Positions 36,322 through 48,548 of a stretch of DNA of 64,000 nucleotides are shown here, one piece after another; positions within the stretch are counted from its first letter, which is position 1, and each line of letters opens with the position of its first letter. The stretch covers positions 115,954-179,953 of the forward strand of contig ML133482.1 in the NCBI GenBank assembly GCA_003864495.1, in the 5' to 3' direction. The notes beneath the pieces were generated by a model. The model worked only from the letters and a program-made list of their open reading frames with translations, did no database searches and had not been told where the DNA came from. This DNA comes from Nemopilema nomurai. Lineage: Eukaryota > Cnidaria > Scyphozoa > Rhizostomeae > Rhizostomatidae. The translations under genes and the position numbers were made by a program.

Positions 36322-37662
36322 CTACTTCAAGTGCTCCTCTTTGGTTTCTATGATACAACAATGTACCACGAACAAACCCAATGCAGTCAATCCATGCAAA
36401 ATGCCAAACGAAAGAGTGCTATTATAGTGGTAAAGATACATGGTTATGAATTGTCCAAACAAGAAACCAAGCTGCCTAGCAGCATCAGAGATGCCACATC
36501 CACTCGCTCTGATCGTAGTAGGAAGTAGCTCTGCCCTATAAACTAGAAGAACACTATTAAGAGTCGACGAAACAACGATATTTAGGGTTACAGTAACGAG
36601 TAGAGGCCACCCACGCAGAGGCCAGTAGTATGGCACAAGTACCACAGCAAGGAGGATGACCAGAATTCGCATTGTACGTTTTCTTGTGACTTTGCCCAGC
36701 AAAAAATATGATATTGCACTAGATATCAAGACACCAACCTCTACGCCCCAGCGATACTTGTACGTCAATTTGCTTGAACAATCTCCACATTCTGAATCAT
36801 CTGAATTTTCCCCAAATTGCATTGAACCATATCGTGCAGTTGCCGAAAGGCTGCCACCATAAAATTGAAGGAAGGAAATTAGTACAACTTTTTTTGTGTT
36901 TTCATATTTCCAGGATTGTCCCTTAAAGACAGTAATTCTCACGTTGGTTTCATCTCTGGAGCTAGGAATAGCTGTATACCCATTGTCGAATCCATTCATT
37001 TTGGCAATCCTATCCAGAGCAGCATTGGCTGCATCGTTTTTTCCGGCAGTCGCCAAAAATCGTGGTGATTCTGGGAGAAATATCACTGCAAAACCTGATA
37101 TAGCTATTGGTATGGTCTCAGAGATTGCATCGAACCACCTCCATGTTAGATGCTTTAGCGAAATCATGGCAGCAAAAATTCCATACCCACATCCAGCAAA
37201 GAACCCTACTTCAAATATTGCCATGTATTTACGCTTCGATATCGGCAAAATCTCCATCGCGTATGTAAATGCTATTAGAGACGCTGACGAGACCAGGCCG
37301 ATACTTCCTCGTATTATTGATAGAAGAATTACACTTGATGACAGCGAAAAGAGCAAAGTCAAATAAGCATTTAGGAAAAATGCCAAAATCATCATTTTGC
37401 GTCTACCATACTTATCAGACAGTCTTCCAAGCAGAATTGATCCGGCGATTTTCACTGCTGCTTCAGGCAAAACAATCCAAGCTGCAGTCATGTAACTCAA
37501 GTTCCATTTGCAGCGTAGGTACGGCTCCAATATGGCGACAAGGTTTTCTGTAGATGCGTACGAAAAAAGACGTAGCCACAAAATGAATAAAGCGGCAGTT
37601 TGAAACTTTCCAAACCCAATGTTCTCAATCTGCTGATTTACCCGGCTTGGCCCGTCTTCCAT
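36322..37662 (-). CDS. SVOP/SV2-like MFS transporter, copy 4 (446 aa)
   Basis: Single exon from MEDGPSRVNQQIENIGFGKF to IIETKEEHLK. Residues: LEP 45-47, RCKW 50-53, motif A GRLSDKYGRRKM 79-90, YAMEILPISKRKY 134-146, TWRWFDAISE 173-182, PESPRFLA 197-204, cytoplasmic loop about 205-258, CGDC 292-295, ELLPTTIRASGCG 378-390. Residues about 102-228 are almost identical to copy 5 on the opposite strand although the rest is clearly diverged. The upstream frame is closed here, which supports the short start for the family. Confidence 0.89.
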   Translation of the reverse strand: MEDGPSRVNQQIENIGFGKFQTAALFILWLRLFSYASTENLVAILEPYLRCKWNLSYMTAAWIVLPEAAVKIAGSILLGRLSDKYGRRKMMILAFFLNAYLTLLFSLSSSVILLSIIRGSIGLVSSASLIAFTYAMEILPISKRKYMAIFEVGFFAGCGYGIFAAMISLKHLTWRWFDAISETIPIAISGFAVIFLPESPRFLATAGKNDAANAALDRIAKMNGFDNGYTAIPSSRDETNVRITVFKGQSWKYENTKKVVLISFLQFYGGSLSATARYGSMQFGENSDDSECGDCSSKLTYKYRWGVEVGVLISSAISYFLLGKVTRKRTMRILVILLAVVLVPYYWPLRGWPLLVTVTLNIVVSSTLNSVLLVYRAELLPTTIRASGCGISDAARQLGFLFGQFITMYLYHYNSTLSFGILHGLTALGLFVVHCCIIETKEEHLK

Positions 37663-39626
37663 TTTGAAATTGGAACGTCTAAGAGCAGTGCTTGGCTTTG
37701 CGGGTTTTGGAGTTTTAACTTTTTTTCATATCTCTAGTTGCGGATATGCTATCTCCCTTCTACTTCTCCAAACAAAGACCTCAACGATTCGTTAGAGACA
37801 ATCAATATTCGGGGCATGACGCATGCGTATTTACCATGTTTTCCCCACATCCCCTTTGTTCCATCGCTACTCGTCATGCGTAAAGATTGTGCCAAACATT
37901 TGGGACAGTGCTTTCAGGTGGGACATTTCGTGGACATTTATCAAAACAAGAGATTGATCTGGAACATACAACATTGGCAAAAGGAGAACAGAACGCCTCC
38001 TTGGAATAGAAAAGCAGTAGAGTACTTGAAAGATAAGGCAACTGTCACTCCAAATAATACGCAAAGCAAATAATGTTTTAAAAGTGGTAGCGGTCAAAAA
38101 GGAATCCACTACAGTAAGGGAGGGTCCAGGTAGGCTATGGGCAGTAAATAGGGGCGTGGTTTAAATCCATGCGTGATACTAGGATTCCTGTTTTAAACAT
38201 TTTAAACATTCTTAACAAAATGATATCTACAGCCCACTGATAATACCCACTGGTGTTTGCCCACAGCTAACGACATACGATTTTTCCACAAATTGCATCA
38301 ATCGCAATGGCAAGACTGCGGAGATAGCACGAATTAGTTTGCACGCATTAGTGTGCACGCATTAGTGCACGCATGTGTTTATAACAGCGTTCTTTTGAAG
38401 AACGTGTCCATAACTACAATGCCCGCCAAAAGTTTTGGAACAGTCCCATCATCTTTCCTACTTAACATCTCCCCTTCCCCCATATACAACAAATGTATGT
38501 TGGGACACAACATTGTTTAAGGAGGGGGAAGGGGCTCTGTCTGCTTGAAATAGGGAAATGAACTGAAAAATATACATATATTACCAGTACAATCTCGGTG
38601 CTCCAACCACTTTTGGTGGGCATTGTAAGTCAGTTTTCCAGAACCAATGCATAAAACAATCGATATGACATTAATACGTTTCAGCAAAGAATCGAGGAAG
38701 TTATCTGACAATAAACCACACTAACTTAGTCATAAGCCAGCAACGGCTTTACCAGTCATAAGACCATTTGAGCAGCCACTCATGCCTTTGACAACATTGG
38801 AAGAACCTGACATCATTCGAATGATTTTAACTTCAGCCCTTGCTCATACATCTGACATTACAGGAAATTGCATGTTTTCGCTTGATATGAAAACATGTCA
38901 CAAACTTATGAAAGTTCGTTTGCCAAATCATATTTTATCTAGAGATAAATCAATGGATCACATTTGAAAAGCATCAAACTCAGTCATGTTTCATATATGT
39001 TTCAAAATAGTTGTAATGGGGTTTGTAAGATGCATCCCACTCGCTGATGGAGTACAACTTTTGGACATTGAGCAGTGAACTATAGATCTGTACTTTTTCT
39101 TTTTAATTATAGGCTGTTTTTGGTATGATTCGAGCCAAAGTTCAGAGCAACGGAACATCATAGCAAAAAATCAGAACAATGGAACATCATATTTGAATTT
39201 CAGAACAATGGAACATCATGGCTAAAGTTCAGAACATTACAGTTGAACGGAGATTACGAAAGTTGATGTCAGTGTTGCTTGTAGCTGGAAAGATTTGAAT
39301 TTGTTGATAAACGATTAGGGTTGATTGCCAGCAAAAATGTGAACGGTCATCATATAGCAATCTGTTGGCGATTTTTATTTTTATTTTATTTTTATTTGTA
39401 GCTGCTAAGAGAAACTAAGAGGCTTCAGCAAATGTTTTGCTCTTGATTTTTGAGAAAACATTGCAAGGCCATAATGTAAGTTCGCAAAAATATAAACCAG
39501 CTACCAGTTATCCCTTTAAATCATTTATTGCGTGTTCAAATAACCAATATATACTTGATCAGGAATTATAATTCTTGACAACTGAATCTATCATGCGCAG
39601 ATGCTGGGAGGGCGTCAGGGTCTGAA
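37663..39626. other. 5' flank of copy 4 and spacer
   Basis: 37,860-38,070 and 38,150-38,400 are homologous to the other transporter flanks. Beyond that, 39,130-39,240 has about three imperfect repeats built around AGAACAATGGAACATCAT. No gene recognised. Confidence 0.5.
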
Positions 39627-40108
39627 ATGTTAAGTATAGAGGAATGGAAACCCGAGGAAACAATTGTCAATGAGAAGGTGACAGAGATAGCAGTACCCAA
39701 CCCATCAAGTTCCATGTCAAAGCAAACTACCACCGTTGTAGCAGAAAATCCAGGTACAAGTATCAAGCTACTGACAGAGCCAAACCAGCCGCGGAATCTT
39801 AAGTTCCCTGCCCGGTCATTCGGCAAGCAAAATTTCGAAAGGTCCTTCCAGCCATCGCGAGTTGACAAGTTCAAGTGGTTGCACTACGACGTAGACTCAG
39901 ATTCAGCATTCTGCTTTACCTGTACCAAAGCACTGCAACACAACATGATTTGTCGACGAAAGGAGAAATTGCATTCACTGCTACGGGTTTCCAAAACTGG
40001 AAAAAAGCGCCAATTTACAACTTCCATTTCAAAAATTGTCTTAATTCTGTAAATAGTAATTCATTCATTAAAAATTGCAATTTGTATAGCCAGGTTGCTT
40101 TCCAGTAA
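39627..40108 (+). pseudogene. TTF-type zinc finger fragment of a ZMYM1/hAT-like protein, frameshifted
   Basis: The frame from 39,627 gives FPARSFGKQNFERSF, then FKWLHYDVDSDSAFCFTCTKA, the start of a TTF-type zinc finger as found in ZMYM1-like and hAT-derived proteins. The expected continuation (STKGEIAFTATGFQNWKKA, including the usual G-x-x-NWKKA) is in the next frame, so a frameshift lies near 39,940. Only the N-terminal finger region is present; no transposase core follows. Probably a remnant of a domesticated or dead hAT-like gene. Confidence 0.72.
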
Positions 40109-40983
40109 TCTAAAGGGCGTGGTCGGACAAAAATTCTCCTGGAGTCCAGTGCAGTTTGCTTTATTCACAGTGCAGTTTGCTTTATTGCAGATTATAGTTT
40201 CACAATTAAACACGTAATAAACAACAATGGCAAAATTTTAGCTAATTGAGATAAGTCAATCTATAATTTCATATTTAAGGTTGAATTCGATTGAGTATAT
40301 AAAGCAATAAAGAATATGATGTTGCCAGTAAGTTATTTTTAAGTTTTGTTGATTTCCTTTAAAACACACAAACATCCTGATTATACAGGATATTACAAAA
40401 TATAAAACTTTCAATTTATACAAAACATGATACAGTGAGTAGCAGTCGATCGGCTCCACTTTCACAACGTAAGAGAGGCACTTGGCATAAATTTCTGGAA
40501 ATTTTCGATTTCGATTTACCCACTAAAAACATTACTGATAATAGCTTCTACATGGGATACCATACTGCCAATCCACCCTGAAGGGTTAGGATGAAAAAGT
40601 AAAACAAGTTGTCCTATAGTAAACAACTAGTACCATAAACTCTAGAAGTAGTACCATAAACTCTATCAATAGAACTGATAGTTAATGTTTCATCCAATTA
40701 TGAATTATGTGTTCCATGATCATTGACTTTGTAGCACTGTACGGTTGGCCGAGGCCAGGCATGTTTCAAGCGAGACCGACCATCCCACAAATCGATTCAT
40801 GTACCAAAAACAATACGCTTCAGTGAAGACGGCATTGAAATCGGTACGATTGGAAAATAATTCACATTATGTCTCGCTTTAGATAGACACTTACCATTAA
40901 ATAGACAATAGAGCTTACGATCCATAAAAGTTCCTCCCAAAGATACATTTGCCACAAATGAGCATTAAGCTACCTGGCATAAA
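40109..40983. other. Upstream region of copy 5
   Basis: No homology to the other transporter flanks was seen, unlike the minus-strand copies. A short direct repeat (CAGTGCAGTTTGCTTTATT twice) lies at about 40,148-40,186. Promoter elements were not identified with confidence. Confidence 0.4.
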
Positions 40984-42324
40984 ATGGAAGACGAACAAGC
41001 AAAGATAAATGCTCAGATTGAGAGAATCGGCTTTGGGAAGTTTCAAATTATTACTCTGTCAATTTTATGGCTTCGATATTTTTCATATTCATCCACATCT
41101 AGTCTTGTCGCCATATTGGAGCCGTACCTTCGCTGCAAATGGAACCTGAGTTACATGACTGCAGCCTGGGTCATGCTACCTGAAGGAATTGTGAAAATCG
41201 CAGGGTCAGTTCTAATTGGAATACTCTCTGATAAGTATGGTAGACGTAGAATGATGATTCTGGCAGCATTCTTTAACTCATACTTGACTTTGCTTTTTTC
41301 GCTGTCATCAAGTGTAATTCTTCTATCGATAATTCGAGGAAGTATCGGCCTGGTCTCGTCAGCGTCTCTAATAGCATTTACATACGCGATGGAGATTTTG
41401 CCGATATCGAAGCGTAAATACATGTCAATATTTGAAGTAGGGTTCTTTGCTGGATGTGGGTATGGAATTATTGCTGCCATGATTTCGTTAAAGTATTTAA
41501 CATGGAGATGGTTCGATGCAATCTCTGAGACCATACCAATAGCTATATCAGGTTTTGCAGTGATATTTCTCCCAGAATCACCACGATTTTTGGCGACTGC
41601 CGGACAAAACGATGCAGCCAATGCTGCTCTGGATAGGATTGCCAAAATGAATGGATTCGACAATGGTTGTACAGCTTTTCCTGATTCCAGAGACGAAAAC
41701 AACGTTAAAGTAACTGTCCTCAAAGGACACTCCTGGAAATATGAAAACATAAAAAGAATCGCCCAAGTTTCCTTTCTACAATTTTACGGAGATATCATTT
41801 CCGCAACCGTGCGGTTCGGGTCAATGCAATTTGGAGAGAATTCCGACGATTCAAGTTGTGGAGAATGTTCGAGCAATTTGACGTACACATATCGCTGGGC
41901 CGTAGAAGTTGGCTGCTTGATTTCTGCCCCTGCGTCTTACTTACTGTTGAAGAAAGTCGCAAGAAAACGTACCATGCAGATTCTGGTTACCTTCCTTGCT
42001 GCGTTTCTTGTGCCGTACTACTGGCCTCTGCGTGGTTGGCCCCTTGTCGTTACGGTAACTCTAACTGTTGCAGTTTCGTCGACACTGAATAACGTTCTTT
42101 TAGTTTATAGGGCAGAGCTCCTTCCTACTACGATTAGAGCGAGTGGATGTGGCATCTCTGATGCAGCTGGACAGTTCGGCATCTTGTTTGGGCAATTCAT
42201 AGCCATGTATCTTTATCACTATAGTAACACTCTTTCGTTTGGTATATTGCATGGTTTTACTGCATTTGGTATGTTTCTGGCGTATGTTTGTGTCGTAGAA
42301 ACAAAGAACGCATTTTTAAATTAA
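40984..42324 (+). CDS. SVOP/SV2-like MFS transporter, copy 5 (446 aa, plus strand)
   Basis: Single exon beginning MEDEQAKINAQIERIGFGKF and ending VVETKNAFLN. Motifs: LEPYLRCKW, GILSDKYGRRRM (motif A with Ile for Arg at its second position), PESPRFLA, CGEC plus an NLT sequon after TM7, and ELLPTTIRASGCG. The first 100 and last 215 residues are more diverged from the minus-strand copies, but the central part is almost copy 4. Oriented opposite to copies 1-4, it marks an inversion or separate arrival. Intact. Confidence 0.89.
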   Translation: MEDEQAKINAQIERIGFGKFQIITLSILWLRYFSYSSTSSLVAILEPYLRCKWNLSYMTAAWVMLPEGIVKIAGSVLIGILSDKYGRRRMMILAAFFNSYLTLLFSLSSSVILLSIIRGSIGLVSSASLIAFTYAMEILPISKRKYMSIFEVGFFAGCGYGIIAAMISLKYLTWRWFDAISETIPIAISGFAVIFLPESPRFLATAGQNDAANAALDRIAKMNGFDNGCTAFPDSRDENNVKVTVLKGHSWKYENIKRIAQVSFLQFYGDIISATVRFGSMQFGENSDDSSCGECSSNLTYTYRWAVEVGCLISAPASYLLLKKVARKRTMQILVTFLAAFLVPYYWPLRGWPLVVTVTLTVAVSSTLNNVLLVYRAELLPTTIRASGCGISDAAGQFGILFGQFIAMYLYHYSNTLSFGILHGFTAFGMFLAYVCVVETKNAFLN

Positions 42325-42884
42325 ATGAAATCAGCAAGACTAGAATCCTTAATCTGGTTGCTTTCATCTGCTAGAGGAGGCATTAGCATATGATGTTCAT
42401 AAAATTGTCTGCTTTTCAAGCTTAACCTCAGAGTGTGGATTTTGTCATCTATTTGCTTTGTCATTTGTAGAACTGTGACAGGCGTCTTTATCAACGGCAA
42501 CCAGTAGACAAGCAAAATGGTCCTAGTTTTACTAAATGATCACTCATATTTACTTATTTGAAAGCAAATCTGCTCGAGTTAAAAATTGATTAATATAAAT
42601 ACTTTTGTAGTCAATAGTTCATGCAACGTTGATTTTGCCTTTGCAGAAAGCCTTGGCTATGCAACTTAATTTTCTTCCTTCCTTTTTACCTGGCACTTGG
42701 ATATTTTTCCTATGTTATGATTTGATGGTAAAAAGTTAGAAGAAGACTCAAGTAAGAAGTTGTTTACAGCTACGCAATAGGGCCAAGGTTGTGTAATTAA
42801 TGGATAACCAAGTAGATAATCATTGCAGTGCGGGTAGTAGTTGAGTTTAAGTGAGTTTGTCAAGCATTACTTTTGATAAATCGC
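42325..42884. other. Spacer between copy 5 and a minisatellite
   Basis: About 560 bp with no gene or shared repeat recognised. Confidence 0.4.
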
Positions 42885-43665
42885 TTTGTATTTATGGAAA
42901 TAGTAGTTTGAGAGACACTTTGTATTGATGGAAATAGCAGTTTGAAAGACACTTTGTATTGATGGAAATGGAAGTTTGAAAGACACTTTGTAGTTATGGA
43001 AATAGTAGTTTGAAAGACACTTTGTATTAATGGAAGTAGTAGTTTGAACGACACTTTGTATTGATGGAATTAGTAGTTTGAAAGACACTTTGTATTGATG
43101 GAAGTAGTAGTTTGAAAGACACTTTGTATTGATGGAAATAGTAATTTGACAGACACTCTGTATTGATGAAAAAAATTGTTTGAAAGACACTTTGTATTGA
43201 TGAAAAAAGTAGCTTGAAAGACACTTTGTATTGACGGTAATAGTAGTTTGAAAGACCCTCTGTATTGATGAAAAAAATTGTTTGAAAGACACTTTGTATT
43301 GATGGAAATAGAAGTTTGAAAGACACTCTGTATTGATGAAAAAAATTGTTTGATAGACACTTTGTATTGATGGAAATAGTAGTTTGAAACATACTCTGTA
43401 TTGATGAAAAAAATTGTTTGAAAGACACTTTGTACTGGTGGAAATAGTAGTTTGAAAGACACTCTGTATTGATGAAAAAAATTGTTTGATAGACACTTTG
43501 TATTGATGGAAATAGTAATTTGACAGACACTCTGTATTGATGAAAAAAATTGTTTGAAAGACACTTTGTATTGATGGAAATAGTAGTTTGAAAGACACTC
43601 TGTATTGATGAAAAAAATTGTTTGAAAGACACTTTGCATTGATGGAAATATTGATGGTTTGAAAG
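42885..43665. repeat. 34-bp minisatellite with partial 68-bp higher-order pattern
   Basis: The unit is about 34 bp: GTTTGAAAGACACTTTGTAT followed by TGATGGAAATAGTA, repeated about 23 times. Between roughly 43,130 and 43,640 a variant unit (GACACTCTGTATTGATGAAA then AAAATT) alternates with the basic unit, giving a 68-bp higher-order repeat. Long minus-strand open frames across it are a by-product of the periodicity. Confidence 0.92.
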
Positions 43666-45817
43666 CCAGGTGCCATTCAAATGCCAAGACTATCCTAAAA
43701 TAAGGGTTTATGAAAGTGTATTCTTGAATTCTTCCTAGATGAGCATTTGAAGTCGAGTTGAATATCACGCTAGCCTTACTTATTCAATAATGATTGACCT
43801 TTCAGTAAATCCTATGCTCAAAGGCTTGAGTTTCAAAGCACAAAACATATGTCAGGTTATGGCTTTAGTTTTATCGGTAAAATCAATCTTAGTTAAGTTA
43901 TAGGATTTAGTCTAGGTTAAAACAACCATGCTTTTTGAAGGAATGTTTATAGAAGTCAGTAAAGTAAGGAAGATCATAAAAACTGGATCTTTTTTTGGTA
44001 GTGCTGTATTGAAGGATTTTGATTATATAGGTGAATCAAACATCGTCTGTCTTTCATTGCATTGTTGCTGATGTCGTTGTTGTTGTCTCAAACGTAGCTT
44101 CTTGTGCCTAACAATGCATAGATGCAAGTATGTTCACGTGTTTGGAATGCACATCATATTGATTCACGAAGAGTACTATAGTTAAAACTAGCTTGCTTTT
44201 CTTTAATACTTTATTCTCAAGTATCTTCAGCAATACACTGCTTTAATTCACTGTCTTGAATCAGTTTAACTGGAAAAAATTCAACATAATTTTACTTGCA
44301 GTTAATTCTCTTTTTCTCCAATACAGATATTTCTCTATAAGTGGCTCGAGGTACCAGCATTGCTCTTGCTATATATTGCCATATATATATAAAGTTTTCT
44401 TTCTTAATAATCTCATTATTGCAAAGCAAAGCGTCGTTCATTGTGCCGTTTTAATAATCAACTCATTCCTATATCCACACCAGGTTTGAACTTTTAAGTA
44501 ATATAAGTATAAGTAATAAAAATATCAGTAATTCGGGCATGAAAAGATTTTTATGTACCATTCTTATTGATAAATAGAAAATTTTGCCCTACTTTCATAA
44601 AACGATTCAATGACCAAATTTGGTTTGGCAATTGGTTGGTTAATGTATCTGCAAATCTTTGCAATTTCATTCAAGGTTCGAACAACAATAATTATAGTAA
44701 GTGACATTCTTATACATTCATTCTAGCCCTTTGCTGGCTGCTTACCAAAATTAAGACTACACAGAGGTGGTCTGATTTTTGTACATCGCCTCACTCTCTT
44801 CGTAATCACAAGCTGTAAATCACCCGTGCTTGGACCCTTGCAAACCAGGCAATCTTTACTATTCCTCTTGCTATAGGAAAAGAAGATTGGATGCGCTCAT
44901 TCTCTATCCCTTGCTATCAGCTTTTGGAGCTAATTCCAGTCTTAGAGCAAATTCCACTCCTCACTTACTTAGCTTCTTTCCGAAATACTCATTTCTTTGC
45001 ACAAATTGAAGGCCAGAAGCTGTGAAATGTGCGTGATGGTTTTGTCAATGATGTAAAATTAAGGTATTTCATTCGTGAAATAGATTCCAACTTAGACTAT
45101 TCTAAAACCAAATTGTAGTGAAAATCGACCTATTATGCATGTAAAAGAAGATTTTTACTCCTATATTGAACGAATTTGTTTGTAGATAAGGTAGGTGGTG
45201 CTAAACGTAAAGCTAAGACCTGATTTTCCCGAAACCAGTTCCATCAAACCGAAAACTAGCATCAGTGGAATCATTAGCAGGCTCAAGAAGTTCGATAGAT
45301 GATGTTTTGCATATCTGTTTTACATCGCAGCGTCCATTAAACAGTTTCAAAGCTTTGTCTTAATCTTGAAGACGTAAGAATATTGACTATATAACGTAAG
45401 ATTGCAATCTATGAGCAACAACTTACGTTTCCTAAAGCAATAGAGTCGACGGGTAAAACATCCTGGATTTCTCAGGACACAGGTTTATGTTTGTACTTAT
45501 GAACGAAATGTGCTCCCATATTATGTATCCTCTTTGGTTAGGAGAATATAGCCATTGATCAAGTCCATGAGCACAACAATTGGGTGTGAAGTTCTTTCTC
45601 TTTGTTAACGAAAATACTTCCTCGCTGCACACTTATTTTTAGTTTTTATAGCTTTAGTTTTTAATCATGTTCTCGCTGTTGTTGAGAAGCTAAATCTCAC
45701 GAAACATTTTAATTAACATCATTTGTTTGAATCTTTTAAGTAACATCAATTTTCCATTCTCTTTAATCTTGGTTTAAGTCTCTGTTTAACTCAATGTAAG
45801 AAGAATCTAGTTCAATA
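43666..45817. other. Unassigned spacer
   Basis: AT-rich DNA with only short open frames. 44,255-44,490 has a 77-codon frame without known motif. No exons, RNA genes or repeats recognised. Confidence 0.4.
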
Positions 45818-46215
45818 CACGCTTTTTTTATAAGAAACCTACCTCAAGGCCTAGTTCCAAAAGTTCCTTATTCGTAGAACTCAAACCATCAGATTTTAGT
45901 ACCAAAAGTTCCTTAAAAGTTCATTAATTTCGCTGCACATCAATAAGCCTTAGCACTTAATCGAGAGAGGAGCGAGACAGCATATGCGGAAACTACTCAA
46001 CCAAGCACTTGACACACGAATAGCAAACAAACTATGCGAGTATTGGCTGCAAATGAATGGAACCGGCTTTTAATTCTTGATGCCTGCAGTTATAAAAAAA
46101 TTTCAAATCGAAAAGTTCCTTAGGAATTTCGTTTTCAGTAGTATAATTTCTTAAAATATTTCGGCCTTCTACATGTAGGTTCCTTATAAAATGGTTCTTT
46201 ATATAAAAAAGCGTG
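45818..46215 (-). mobile_element. TA-flanked MITE, copy 2 (398 bp, inverted)
   Basis: Reverse-orientation partner of 15,505-15,904, with CACGCTTTTTTTATAAGAAA at the left end and TATAAAAAAGCGTG at the right, flanked by TA at 45,816-45,817 and 46,216-46,217. Interior shares CTACATGTAGGTTCC and AAGTTCCTTA-type sequence. Confidence 0.85.
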
Positions 46216-46509
46216 TATCTCAGTACATTTTGGAATTTCGTTGACAATTCTGAACTTATATGTCCATTGATTGCTGAAATTAGCCAGCTGATCAAATGCA
46301 AGCATTAATCCTCAAATGATTACCATTCTGCTACATTAGAAGATACATTGACCAGCACTGGCTACCAGGAAAATTCACCTCCTTGCCTAGCTTTACAGCC
46401 CTCGATTTGAAAATTTCATTAGCTGCTTAGGATTCCTTTGAAAGACTTGGCATTCATTCAATCGAATGCTGTAAATCTAGGCAAGGGTTGGATTTTCAAG
46501 CTGATTTCC

Positions 46510-47637
46510 ACGAGGCGAATTTCGCGGTGAAATCACTGGTAAACTTATGTAGGCATCTTGCAGCGAATTCACAAGAAAGAAGGAAAGCGTTCTACTTTTT
46601 TGCGGTGAAATAATTTCTCATCTAGTGATTGCCAATCACGTATGCAGTATTTTGCTTCGAGATTTTTGAACCAACCAAGGAAACATTGGCAAAAGTACAC
46701 TGCCGTTCAAAAAGTCTTGGGACAATTCGAAGTTTCGAAAGACGCTTATGATAAAAGCTTTAAAAAACATGCATTTGATCCCCTCCTATTAAGTACGATA
46801 ACCAGATATCTCCATGAAACTTTCATAAGACATTGTTCATGTTTCGAAGTATTTCAATTTTGCAACGTTATTCGAAAAAGATTAACCGTAAAATTTTTCT
46901 AGGCCAGAAACATGAACATGGAGGTTGTCAAACGTCGTGAAATATCTTATGAGAAGCCGCTGGAAATTATCTTTTATAAAAATAATGGTAAAGGCTACCA
47001 AGAAACTGCATCAATTGTGGGCTGCTCAAAAATTGCAGCTTTCGCTGTATGCAAAAGGTTCTTGATATTTAAAACCGTGACAGATTTGCCAAGGGTTGAC
47101 AGACCGAAGAGGTTCCAGACGCCAAGACATGAAAGCTCTTTACTGAGAGATAAAAAACCAGGATAGATTTGCTCGAAGGTCAAAGCGCAGAGGTTTCAAA
47201 TTCTGATAATTAATTGTAATGAATAAAAAGAGCTGAAATTTTGCAACTTGTTGATGCTTTTACTGCGCTATTTAGACCATTTTAAAGGATAATAGGAGTG
47301 TTTCAAAAGATATACATTTTTTAATTGTTTTGATTCGCCAGAAGATTCGAAACTTCGAATTGTCCCAAGACTTTTTGAATGGTAGTGTACTTGTGATCAT
47401 GTAGCCTCAAGTCTCTTACCAACAGATGAAATTCTCCATTCTCTAAATGCTCTTAGTAGTCTTTTCTAACCCTAAATCGTTTCCTTTTCTTACGCTTCAA
47501 TTCTAATAATTTACAAAATGTTATTTCTTTTTATCACTAAAACTTTCATCATGCTTAAAGTATTGAAAATGGGCGAATTCGCCACGAAATAGCTTCTACG
47601 TTGAAATCAAAATCAAATTTCGTGGTGAAATTCGCGC
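46510..47637. mobile_element. Candidate inverted-repeat element hosting a Tc1 insertion
   Basis: The left end has GCGAATTTCGCGGTGAAAT (from 46,514) and the right end, reverse complemented, GCGAATTTCACCACGAAAT (to about 47,633), about 16 of 19 matching. Without the nested Tc1 element it would be about 440 bp. Its right end coincides with the point where transporter copy 6 begins, so it probably caused or marks the truncation. No target duplication could be checked. Confidence 0.5.
46698..47388 (+). mobile_element. Internally deleted Tc1/mariner element (691 bp)
   Basis: The ends CACTGCCGTTCAAAAAGTCT and (right, reverse complemented) CACTACCATTCAAAAAGTCT belong to TIRs of about 42 bp with two mismatches, and TA flanks both sides. 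A frame at 46,912-47,166 encodes 84 aa with the helix-turn-helix and linker style of a Tc1 transposase N terminus (GYQETASIVGCSKIAAFAV; TDLPRVDRPKRFQTPRH). The catalytic DDE part is missing, so it can only be non-autonomous; the family is usually about 1.3-1.7 kb. Confidence 0.87.
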
Positions 47638-48548
47638 AAGCATTTTGTGCAGGAGCTGGGTACAGCATTCTCGTTAGCATGGTCTCCCTCGAGAACTTAA
47701 CATGGCGATGGTTTGGCATTTTGGCGGAGACGATACCCATTGCACTGGGTGCATTTGCTGTTTTTTTCTTGCCCGAATCACCAAGGTTTTTGGCATCTGC
47801 TGGAAGAGAAGATGAAGCGTTGAAAATTTTGCAGAAGATTTCCAGAAGTAGCCGAATTACTTGCAGTGCAGGGTATGAGTCAGTCTCTTCAAATGACTCT
47901 GCAGATACCACAGAAGAAGGTAACGACTCGATGAAAGAAGGCGACGAAAAAGAGCTGTCGGGTTTCGGAGTCATGAAGAGAATAGCACTTGCCTCATTCT
48001 TGCAGTTTTATTCTAATTCGCTGGCTGGCACAATGCGATTCGGATCGATGCAGTTTGAGGAGAATTCTGTAATTTCACAATGCGAACAGTGTTCTGAGGG
48101 CCTTGTTTATAAGTATCGTTGGGCAATGGTTATAGCGGTTCTTTTCTCTGCTTTCCCGACATTTTGGCTCTTAAAGAAATGCCCGAGAAGAGTGGCATTT
48201 ATCATTTTGTTCTTGTACGCTGGAGGCTGCCTTGTACCCTTCTATTGGAAAATCCGTGGATGGCATCTCGTCATTGCGACGATACTCTTTTCGTTGTCAT
48301 TTTGCAGTCTGAACATTGTTGTCTATGTCTACAGAGCAGAGCTAATTCCAACTCGAGTAAGGGCGTTTGGGTGTGGGATTTCAGAAGCTTGTGGCCAAAT
48401 TGGTCTTCTATTTGGGCAGTTTATAGCCGTTTACGTGTTCCATTCCAGCATTCCATTGTCATTTGGCATGTTGCATGGTTTGACTGCCGTGGCTCTTGTA
48501 ATGGCAGTGACAGTTGTTGTAGAGACAAAGAACAAGCATTCAAATTAG
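47634..48548 (+). pseudogene. SVOP/SV2-like MFS transporter, copy 6, 5'-truncated
   Basis: Homology to the family starts abruptly at AFCAGAGYSI (about residue 153 of a full copy) and continues in frame to VVETKNKHSN and the stop. It keeps TWRW, PESPRFLA, SMQFEENS, a Cys pair (CEQC) and ELIPTRVRAFGCG, but lacks the first five or so TM helices and motif A. The central loop is longer and Ser/Glu-rich (SSNDSADTTEEGNDSMKEGD), as in copy 7. No N-terminal half was found upstream to 42.4 kb. The remaining frame has no stops, so the loss may be recent, or an unseen upstream exon could exist. Confidence 0.8.

Noticed and set aside
42860..43768. Overlapping minus-strand frames of 217-269 codons (INTKCLSNYYFHQYK type)
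   Set aside because: They are produced by the 34-bp minisatellite and appear in three frames at once.
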